From contig DASZTV010000075.1 of the NCBI GenBank assembly GCA_035548125.1, forward strand, positions 1-47,275: a stretch of DNA of 47,275 bases, read 5' to 3'. The notes beneath the pieces were generated by a model. That model ran no database searches. It was not told where the DNA came from and saw only the letters and a list, made by a program, of their open reading frames with translations. The DNA is from DASZTV01 sp035548125 (GTDB lineage Bacteria > Actinomycetota > Actinomycetes > JAFAQI01). The translations under genes were made by a program, and so were the position numbers. Of the stretch, positions 41,491 to 47,275 are shown one piece after another; position 1 is the first letter of the stretch; every line of letters begins with the position of its first letter.

Positions 41491-42318
41491 CTACGGAGCC
41501 GCGCAGGTCTGTGCATAGGCGCAGACGTTGAAGGACTGACCGTCGCTCGCCAGCGGCGAAGTGGTGGCCTCGTTGATCAGGCCCGGACCCATGTTGATCA
41601 GTGTCGGGTTGCCTTGCGCGATCGTCCGGGTTCCGCCGCTCGCGGTGGTGAAGGTCGACGTCGGGCCGAGGCGCGTCGTGCCGGTGTTGGCGACCAGCGT
41701 CTGCACGACCAGTGTCGGAGCTTCGTGGATCCACTCCGCGGAGGACCGCGACGACGCGTACGCAACCGTCTTCGACCAGGTCCAGCCTTCGGTCGGGTCG
41801 GCGATCGAGATCAGCCATTGACCCGCGGAGCGCAACGAGATGTCGACCGACACCTTGTCACCGGGCTTGACGGTGCAGGCCGCGTCACCCGTGCAACCGT
41901 CGATCGGGGTCTCGGACGCGGGCAGGATCTCGTACCAGGCGCCGTACTGCGCGCCGCTCAACGGGTTGTCGGGCAGCGAGTTCTCCGAGACGCCCGCCTG
42001 GATCAGGTCGGAGGTGTTGTAGCCGCCGATCCCGGTCCACGTCGCGGCGAAGCCGGGCGGGACCAGGCCAGCGCTCGGGACGACGAAGGTCGACGAGACC
42101 GCCGTCACGTCGTGGCTCGCCGGCGTCACGGCGTAGCCCGCCCAGTTGAGGCTGGTCGTCGTACCGCCGTTCAGCGGCAGGGACGCGTGCGGGTTGCTCT
42201 TCACGAGCGTTCCCGCCGTCGCGGTCGCAGCAGAGGCGGCGACCGCGGGGACCAGGGCGGCGGCCGTCGCGCACAACGCGAGTGACGCGACAGCGAGCCG
42301 AGGGGTACGTCGATACAT
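41491..42318 (-). CDS. Secreted G1-family (eqolisin) glutamic peptidase
   Basis: A 275-residue exported peptidase. After a signal peptide (to about residue 30) and a short pro-region, the eqolisin pattern is clear: SLNWAGYAV, ATWTGIGGYNTSDLIQAGV with catalytic Gln107, GAWYEILP, and AEWIHEAP with the catalytic Glu195. These enzymes cleave protein at acid pH and are best known from fungi, with bacterial members as well. It has a Cys pair near 142-148 and another near the C-terminus that could form disulfides. It is divergent from the thiolase-like gene. Confidence 0.92.
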   Translation of the reverse strand: MYRRTPRLAVASLALCATAAALVPAVAASAATATAGTLVKSNPHASLPLNGGTTTSLNWAGYAVTPASHDVTAVSSTFVVPSAGLVPPGFAATWTGIGGYNTSDLIQAGVSENSLPDNPLSGAQYGAWYEILPASETPIDGCTGDAACTVKPGDKVSVDISLRSAGQWLISIADPTEGWTWSKTVAYASSRSSAEWIHEAPTLVVQTLVANTGTTRLGPTSTFTTASGGTRTIAQGNPTLINMGPGLINEATTSPLASDGQSFNVCAYAQTCAAP

Positions 42319-42408
42319 GCGCCCCGGCTACCCCGAAGAGCCGGATCCGAAACCTCGTCGGGCAGGCCGCGCCCGACCGCCGCGGAACGGGATGGCATCG
42401 TTGCGATC

Positions 42409-43812
42409 GTGAATCGCTCGCCTGTCGACGGAGCCACGCCGGCAATCGTCGGAGCAGCCCAGCAGATCCAGCGTCCCGACTCCTCGATCGACGTCGCCGA
42501 CCTGCGCGGGCCGTATGAGCTGATGCTCGACGCCGCGCGCGCCGCAGCTGAAGACGCCGCAGCACTGGCGCTGCTCGAGAAGCTCGACTGGGTCGGCGTC
42601 GTCGGCGGGTTCTGGAGCTTCACCAACCCGGCCCAGGTCATCGCCGACCGGCTCGGCTCCCCGGGCGCAGGGACCTGCCTGACGTTCCTCAGCGGGAGCG
42701 CCCCCCAGGAGCTGGTCGCACTGGCGTCTCAGCGCATCGCGAAGGGCGAGCTGGACGTCGCGCTGATCGTCGGTGGTGAGGCGCGCGCCTCGACCGAGCG
42801 GCTCAAGAAGGCCGGCGAGGAACCCCGGTGGCTGCGCGACCCCGGCGAGGGTTCGCCGGAGCGCGTGGCCGACTTTCCCGACGAGATGATCGTCGAGACG
42901 ATCGAGCTCGGTGGACCCGCGGTCTTCTACGCCTTGTTCGACGACAGCCTGCGCCGCTCGCTCGGGCGATCTGTCGACGAGCACCGCGACCGGATCTCCG
43001 AACTGTGGGCTCGCTTCAACGACGTGTCGGTGGCAAACCCGTACGCCTGGGACCGGACGCCGTACGACGCGGCAACCATTCGCGAACCGACGCCCCGCAA
43101 CCGGATGGTGGCGTTCCCCTACACGAAGTCGATGGTGGCCAACAACACCGTCGACATGGCCTCCGCGGTGTTGCTGTGCAGCGTCGATGCGGCGCGCGCG
43201 GCGGGAGTGCCGCTCGATCGCATGGTGTTCCCGCAGGTCTGCACGACGAGCCACGAGACCTGGAGCGTGCTCGAACGCCGCGAGCTCCACGTTGCTCCGG
43301 CACTCGCGGCGGCAGGACGGACCGCATTGTCTGCTGCGGGGGTCGGCCCGGACGACCTGACGCACGTCGATCTGTACGCGTGCTTCCCGTCCATCGTGCA
43401 GATGTCGGCGAGCGCGCTCGGTCTCGACCTCAACCGGCCACTCACCGTGACCGGTGGTCTCGGTTTCGCGGCGGCGCCGATCGCGAACTCCTCAGGCCAC
43501 GCGATCGCGGCGATGGTCCCGCTGCTCCGCGAGGGCGGCACCGGGCTGATCCACGCGAACGGCGGCTGCGCGACCAAGCACGGCTTCGGGATCTACGCAG
43601 CCGAGCCGCCGGCGCAGTTCCGCTACCTCGATTGCAACGCCGAGGTGGACCACAAGGCCAGACCGGTCGGGCCGCCCGAGACCGGCGACACGGGAGCGGA
43701 AGAGGCGACGACGGTCGCATACGACCGAACCGGTCCGACCTACACGGTGACCTCCGTGCTGCACGGGGACGATCGGCGCAGCCTCATCAAGACTCCGGTC
43801 GAAGGCGGCTAA
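42409..43812 (+). CDS. Thiolase-like acetyl-CoA acetyltransferase family protein (non-canonical)
   Basis: A 467-residue thiolase-fold protein of the SCPx/lipid-transfer type. C-terminal catalytic elements are present: SSGHAIAAM with His364 and HANGGCATKHGFGIY with Cys387. The N-terminal nucleophile Cys is not: the usual CSSG-like site reads TFLSGSAPQ (92-100), and the nearest Cys is at 90. Related actinobacterial proteins with an SGNSPQ-like site come to mind, so the substitution may be general in the family (unverified). It may use a different mechanism or act with a partner, as the ChsH/Ltp2 aldolases of sterol side-chain breakdown do. The start is the GTG at 42409. It overlaps the facing peptidase gene by 4 bp. 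Confidence 0.85.
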   Translation: MNRSPVDGATPAIVGAAQQIQRPDSSIDVADLRGPYELMLDAARAAAEDAAALALLEKLDWVGVVGGFWSFTNPAQVIADRLGSPGAGTCLTFLSGSAPQELVALASQRIAKGELDVALIVGGEARASTERLKKAGEEPRWLRDPGEGSPERVADFPDEMIVETIELGGPAVFYALFDDSLRRSLGRSVDEHRDRISELWARFNDVSVANPYAWDRTPYDAATIREPTPRNRMVAFPYTKSMVANNTVDMASAVLLCSVDAARAAGVPLDRMVFPQVCTTSHETWSVLERRELHVAPALAAAGRTALSAAGVGPDDLTHVDLYACFPSIVQMSASALGLDLNRPLTVTGGLGFAAAPIANSSGHAIAAMVPLLREGGTGLIHANGGCATKHGFGIYAAEPPAQFRYLDCNAEVDHKARPVGPPETGDTGAEEATTVAYDRTGPTYTVTSVLHGDDRRSLIKTPVEGG

Positions 43813-44429
43813 GCTCGCTCGTCGGACGTGCCCGGCCCGTAGGTGATGGACCCGCTCGTGGCGTCGGTCGCAGTCGTTGTCGTGGGCGTCTTCTTGGGGA
43901 GCGCCTTCAGACGCTTGCCGTGAAGCAGGCGCTTGGCGGATCCGCGCCACTTGTCGTTGCGGCAGGACGTGTAGTCGGTCCAGGTCGCGCCCTGCAGGAC
44001 GGCCATGCAGTCCGCGGCGTACTCGATGCCGCGCTGACCGGACTTGCCGCCACCGCCGAAGTGGCGGTCCATCGCTTTGACGCCGGCCCAGAGGTTGCCG
44101 CGGTAGTCGTACGCCTGAACCTCGTGGCTCCACTCGTGAGCCACTACTGAGTAGAGCAGGGACAGCGGGGTGAACGCCGAGATGGTGATCGTGTTCGTGT
44201 CCCAGTCGGTCGTGCCGTAGTGGTCGAGCGACGTCGACAGCTTCCAGTGCACGACGCCCGGGAAGTAGTTGGGGAGGCCGTTGATCGCCGACAGCAGGTT
44301 CGCGTGACGCACCGTGCGGTTCGGGCCCGCGGCGGCGGGCGGGGAGGGAAGCGTCACGGCGGTCGCGGCGGCACCGGCGACGGTGACGGCGGCGGCGCAC
44401 AGGCGGAGCCGGGCGGGCAAGCGGGGCAT
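43809..44429 (-). CDS. Small secreted HExxH zinc metallopeptidase-like protein
   Basis: A 206-residue exported protein with a signal peptide (to about residue 34). VVAHEWSHEVQ gives the zinc motif His98-Glu99-His102, and GIEYAADCMAVL offers Glu136 as third ligand, the spacing of the YpfJ-like neutral zinc peptidases (their ELQADC motif). The catalytic domain is short, and a Thr-rich tail of about 25 residues follows a Lys/Arg-rich segment. It probably cuts extracellular protein or cell-wall peptide, or is a regulator of the same fold. It is convergent with the thiolase-like gene (4-bp overlap). Confidence 0.85.
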   Translation of the reverse strand: MPRLPARLRLCAAAVTVAGAAATAVTLPSPPAAAGPNRTVRHANLLSAINGLPNYFPGVVHWKLSTSLDHYGTTDWDTNTITISAFTPLSLLYSVVAHEWSHEVQAYDYRGNLWAGVKAMDRHFGGGGKSGQRGIEYAADCMAVLQGATWTDYTSCRNDKWRGSAKRLLHGKRLKALPKKTPTTTTATDATSGSITYGPGTSDERA

Positions 44430-44491
44430 CTGGGTACTCGTTTCCGGGGGCTGGGCTGCCGGCGGACGGGACTGCTCACCCTGGATAACGA

Positions 44492-44530
44492 GCCCGTGAC
44501 CTGACGGATTCGGGCTGCCAGGTCACGGGC
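44492..44530 (-). terminator. Hairpin terminator after the DUF5666-like gene
   Basis: GCCCGTGACCTG (44492-44503) pairs perfectly with CAGGTCACGGGC (44519-44530) around a 15-nt loop. It starts 7 nt past the stop of the minus-strand gene at 44538. No clear T-run follows. Confidence 0.75.
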
Positions 44531-44537
44531 CCGGTCA

Positions 44538-45041
44538 CTATCCGAGCGGCGGCGGCGGACCGGCCGGCCGGCCACGTCCCGCCGGAGGCCTGCCGTCGCC
44601 GACGACCTCCGCCGTGTAGCCGCCGTCGTCCTTCTCAGCCCGCACGAAGACCGCGTCGCCCGTCGCCACGTCGCCGATGTCGGCCTTGGCGCCGTCCTTC
44701 GCGACGTGAGTGTCCTCGTCGATCGCGTACGTCGCCGAATAGGAGTCCGCGCTGACCACCGTGATCGAGGACTCGCTGACCGAGGTGACCTTTCCGGCCT
44801 GCGTTGCGTAGGTCTCGAACGTGCCGTCTCGCTTCTCGATGGTGGCGATGCCGTGGATCATCGGGCCCGGTCCGCCCGGTCGACCCGGGCCACCGGCGCG
44901 CGGCGCGGCGGCGCCGCCGGGGGTCTTGTGCTTCGCGTGGTGTGTCGCGGCAGTCGCCGTACCGGCAGCGGCACCCACAACGAGCACCGTGCTTGCCGAC
45001 CACGCCGCGACGCGCAACGCGGTCTTCGTCCGTGCCTTCAT
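44538..45041 (-). CDS. Exported DUF5666-like protein
   Basis: A 167-residue protein with a signal peptide (MKARTKTALRVAAWSASTVL, cleaved near residue 31), a Gly/Pro-rich linker, one beta-rich domain and a Pro/Gly/Arg tail. The domain pattern, QAGKVTSVSESSITVVSADS, YAIDEDTHVAKDG and DVATGDAVFVRAE, is that of the OB-like DUF5666 family, whose function is unknown. AGGAAGGA lies 6 nt before the ATG at 45041, which decides the start against a longer frame. It is divergent from the sigma-factor gene with a 152-bp gap and may be one of its targets (inference). Confidence 0.82.
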   Translation of the reverse strand: MKARTKTALRVAAWSASTVLVVGAAAGTATAATHHAKHKTPGGAAAPRAGGPGRPGGPGPMIHGIATIEKRDGTFETYATQAGKVTSVSESSITVVSADSYSATYAIDEDTHVAKDGAKADIGDVATGDAVFVRAEKDDGGYTAEVVGDGRPPAGRGRPAGPPPPLG

Positions 45042-45071
45042 GGCTGTCCTTCCTGAGAGGTGGCTCCGGCT

Positions 45072-45141
45072 CTGTGACCGCAGATCGCCACCGTCGGCAC
45101 GGGTCGTAACAGCGACCGCCGGATTCACAGGAAGGTCACAG
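45072..45141. promoter_or_regulatory. Spaced CTGTGACC/GGTCACAG inverted repeat in sigma-factor promoter region
   Basis: CTGTGACC at 45072-45079 and its exact complement at 45134-45141 flank 54 bp in the divergent promoter region. A CACAG also occurs at 45126-45130. Such an arrangement could serve looping or two monomer sites, or be chance. Confidence 0.3.
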
Positions 45142-45193
45142 CAAGCGTCGTTACGTTCTCGGCAGCCGGCCGCGATGTACAGGGGTGGGATCA

Positions 45194-45820
45194 GTGGCGC
45201 GCAGCGAGACCGTCCTGCCGCAGGACGCTGCCGGCGACGCGCTCAACGTGCTCGCCGGCCGCGCGAAGCTCGGCGACGTCGCCGCACTGGACCTACTCGT
45301 GCGCGAGGTACGACGTGCCGTCGTGCGTTACGGCATCGCGCAGCGGCTGAGCCGCGACGACGCCGACGACCTCGCCCAGGAGGTCTGCCTGGCGGTGGTC
45401 AAGGCGGTGCCCGGGTGGCGCGAGACCGGGAGTTCGATGTGGGCGTTCGTCTTCGCGGTCACGCGCAACAAGCTGGCCGACGGGGTACGCCGGCAGGTGC
45501 GTCAGGGTTCGCTCGGCCGCCACGTCGCGCTTGACGACGAGGCGGACTTCGGCGCGCTGGCGCTCGTCGACGGTGAGGCCGGGCCGGAGGAGCGTGCAGT
45601 CGCCAGCGACTCCAGGCGGCGAATGGAGGCGCTGCTGGGCCGGCTCCCTGCGACCCAGCGCGACGTCCTGCTGCTGCGGGCGGTCGTCGGGCTGAGCGGG
45701 AAGGAAACCGCGCAAGCGCTCGGGCTCACGCCCGGGAGCGTGCACGTCCTGCAGCATCGCGCGGTCACGAGGCTTCGCGCGCTGTTCGCCTCCTCCACTG
45801 TCGAGGAGGTGTCGCGATGA
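45194..45820 (+). CDS. ECF-type RNA polymerase sigma factor, SigD/ShbA-like
   Basis: A 208-residue alternative sigma factor. Region 2 contains LLVREVRRAVVRYGIAQRLS, DDADDLAQEVCLAVVKAVPG and WAFVFAVTRNKLADGVRR, and region 4 contains LPATQRDVLLLRAVVGLSGK and SVHVLQHRAVTRLR. The RYGIAQRLS/AQEVCLA pattern is close to mycobacterial SigD and streptomycete ShbA. AGGGGTGGG lies before the GTG at 45194; a GTG three codons earlier is possible. The stop overlaps the next gene as ATGA. The downstream membrane protein should hold it inactive, as RsdA does SigD. Confidence 0.9.
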   Translation: MARSETVLPQDAAGDALNVLAGRAKLGDVAALDLLVREVRRAVVRYGIAQRLSRDDADDLAQEVCLAVVKAVPGWRETGSSMWAFVFAVTRNKLADGVRRQVRQGSLGRHVALDDEADFGALALVDGEAGPEERAVASDSRRRMEALLGRLPATQRDVLLLRAVVGLSGKETAQALGLTPGSVHVLQHRAVTRLRALFASSTVEEVSR

Positions 45821-46779
45821 CGCCTCGCGCCTGGACCCACCGTCGGCTCGGCATCGGCGCCGGCCGGCTTACCGATCGTGCCCTCGCGGAGACCGACGCG
45901 ATGCTGTCCCGAGTCGGCGGGCGTAGCACCGGCGCCGCAGCGCCCTCCCTCGATGGCGATTCCTTCGAGTCCGCTCTCCTGGACTTCACGTGCGAGGTCG
46001 ACGTGTTGGCCGGCGTGCCCGCTCTCGATGCGACCCCGGTGGCAACTGACCTGCTGCGGCTCGCTCCGGCAAGTCGCAGGAAACGGCGTCAGCTGTCGTG
46101 GCGGATGGGGGTTCCTGCGATGGGTGCCGGGCTGGTCGCGCTCGCCGTCGCGGTGACGTTGCTGGTCACCGGCACGCCGCCGTCGACGACCACCCCTTCG
46201 CTGTCCGCCGCCGCTGAGTCGACCCAGCTGCTGCGTCACGCGGACACCCTGATCACCGCGGCAACGGGTGCGGTGCCGGCGAAGCGCGCGGTGCTGGTGC
46301 GCGAGGCGAAGGCAGACCTCCGCCACGTGGGCCGGCTGCTCCCGCTGACCCCGCCGCAGACGCGTTCCTCGCTGCGGGCGCAGCTGCACGTGCTCCGCCA
46401 CCGGATGCCGACGGCGACCCCGTCATCGGGCGAGAACGAGCAGCCGACCTCTTCGAACGCCACGACGTCCTCGACGCAGCCGCCGCCACGTCACCGGCGA
46501 CCACCGACACAGAGCGGTAGCGACCAGGGAACCGGCACGAGCACGACCACGACCTCGGGAGGATCGGGCGGCTCGAACGGTCGGCCGCTCGAGCGCCGAC
46601 CGGGATCCGGCGGGTCCCCGGCTCCCGACCGGATGGGCGTCCCTGACCGTGAGCCGGCTCCGCCAGCGGCTGGCGCGTCGCCGCCGCCCCGGGACCGCCC
46701 GGACGGAACGCAGCGCGCTATGCCGAGTCGACCCGGAACTGGGCAATGCTTGCCCGGAGCTGCGCGGCAAGGTTGTTGA
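45817..46779 (+). CDS. RsdA-like membrane anti-sigma factor
   Basis: A 320-residue protein with a cytosolic N-terminal segment (ALAETDAMLSRVGGR at about 22-36, then a helix around 49-60), one transmembrane helix at about 97-118 and an external part. The external part has a helical region (about 130-195) and then a long Ser/Thr/Pro/Gly-rich tail. The N-terminal pattern and position after a SigD-like gene match RsdA, the M. tuberculosis SigD anti-sigma factor (known). The last 62 bp overlap the 3' end of the facing chemotaxis gene. The tail after about residue 210 has low complexity, and its exact end should be treated with caution. Confidence 0.78.
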   Translation: MTPRAWTHRRLGIGAGRLTDRALAETDAMLSRVGGRSTGAAAPSLDGDSFESALLDFTCEVDVLAGVPALDATPVATDLLRLAPASRRKRRQLSWRMGVPAMGAGLVALAVAVTLLVTGTPPSTTTPSLSAAAESTQLLRHADTLITAATGAVPAKRAVLVREAKADLRHVGRLLPLTPPQTRSSLRAQLHVLRHRMPTATPSSGENEQPTSSNATTSSTQPPPRHRRPPTQSGSDQGTGTSTTTTSGGSGGSNGRPLERRPGSGGSPAPDRMGVPDREPAPPAAGASPPPRDRPDGTQRAMPSRPGTGQCLPGAARQGC

Positions 46780-47275
46780 GCTGCGCAGCGGCGGCGGCGG
46801 ACTCCTTCGATCCGACGGCGTACTGCTTGGACACGTCCGAGACCTGGCTCATCGCCGAGACCACCTGATCGGACGCGGAGCGCTGCTGCTGGGTGGCGAC
46901 GCTGATCTCCTTGGCGGCGGTGGTCGTTTCCTCGACCATCGCGGAGATCCGCTCGAGCGCCTCCACGACGCGATGGGCGAGGTCGGAACCGATGCGGACG
47001 TCCTTGGCGCCTTCCTCGCTGGCCAGGATGGTCGCGGAGGTCTCGGCCTGGATCTCCGAGACGATCGCCTGGATCTGCCCGGTGGACTGCTGGGCCCGTT
47101 CGGCGAGCTTGCGGACCTCGGCGGCGACCACGGCGAACCCGCGGCCGTTCTCCCCGGCGCGGGCGGCTTCGATCGCGGCGTTGAGGGCGAGCAGGTTGGT
47201 CTGGTCGGCCAGGTCGTTGATCACGTCGAGGATCCGGCCGATCTCCTGGCCTTTCTCCCCGAGGGAGAGCGCGCG
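46718..47275 (-). CDS. Methyl-accepting chemotaxis protein, C-terminal part (5' end off window)
   Basis: Only the last 185 residues are in the window. They contain the highly conserved signalling hairpin tip, IGRILDVINDLADQTNLLALNA ... AARAGENGRGFAVVAAEVRKLAERAQQST, which contacts CheA and CheW. A methylation-helix region follows, ending in RVDSA. The sensor and membrane part lie beyond the right edge. The gene is partial, not broken. It implies chemotaxis or a chemosensory pathway in this organism. Confidence 0.95.
   Translation of the reverse strand, partial: RALSLGEKGQEIGRILDVINDLADQTNLLALNAAIEAARAGENGRGFAVVAAEVRKLAERAQQSTGQIQAIVSEIQAETSATILASEEGAKDVRIGSDLAHRVVEALERISAMVEETTTAAKEISVATQQQRSASDQVVSAMSQVSDVSKQYAVGSKESAAAAAQLNNLAAQLRASIAQFRVDSA

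Noticed and set aside
1..47275. tRNA, rRNA, CRISPR array or prophage
   Set aside because: No cloverleaf-like, rRNA-like or regularly spaced repeat sequence was noticed, and no integrase, Cas or phage structural gene was found.

Overview
The window is very GC-rich (about two thirds G+C by eye), densely packed, and rich in GTG starts and ATGA/GTGA stop-start overlaps. It looks like chromosomal DNA of an actinobacterium with Mycobacterium/Frankia-like lipid metabolism: FadD, FadE, EchA and thiolase-type enzymes, a CYP124/125-like P450, several TetR regulators, a SigD-like sigma/anti-sigma pair, and many secreted proteins with Ala-rich signal peptides. I saw no rRNA, tRNA, CRISPR array, transposase or phage gene. 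Both edges cut genes: an acyl-CoA synthetase on the left and a methyl-accepting chemotaxis protein on the right. No gene-free stretch exceeds about 240 bp.

Region 1 (1-15350) looks like an import-and-oxidation locus for an unknown hydrophobic, possibly sulfated, carboxylic compound. It holds an acyl-CoA ligase, a formylglycine-type sulfatase without an export signal, a TetR, and a branched-chain-amino-acid-type ABC transporter (fused LivH-LivM permease, LivF, LivG and a divergent lipoprotein binding protein). Two unfamiliar membrane-associated proteins are embedded between the two ATPase genes. A P450, an aldehyde dehydrogenase and a zinc alcohol dehydrogenase follow. A shared motif, ACTTRCRTGC, lies before both the permease operon and the binding-protein gene. 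A separate pair of 17-bp palindromes lies between the divergent dehydrogenase genes.

Region 2 (15490-23289) has a cellulose-synthase-like family 2 glycosyltransferase, a TreT-like trehalose synthase and a Nudix hydrolase on the plus strand. Facing them is a histidine kinase/response regulator/ABC exporter set with a palindrome in front of the ABC genes.

Region 3 (23367-32228) is mixed: TesB thioesterase, an orphan hydrogenase-cluster-like protein, an MFS drug exporter with its divergent TetR and twin operators, a membrane GGDEF-EAL protein, a small unknown protein and a family 39 glycosyltransferase.

Region 4 (32280-43812) returns to acyl-CoA metabolism: an APH-type kinase/DUF6285/acyl-CoA dehydrogenase operon, a large subtilase-like secreted protein lacking the usual active-site histidine, an enoyl-CoA hydratase, a TetR/metallo-beta-lactamase-fold/SRPBCC operon with a clear promoter and operators, a secreted G1 (eqolisin) peptidase and a thiolase-like protein without the usual nucleophile cysteine.

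Region 5 (43809-47275) has a small secreted HExxH peptidase, a DUF5666-like exported protein, the SigD-like sigma factor with its membrane anti-sigma factor, and the partial chemotaxis receptor. Four hairpins with 12-18-bp outer stems and unrelated sequences sit 4-8 nt downstream of stop codons and are read as terminators.
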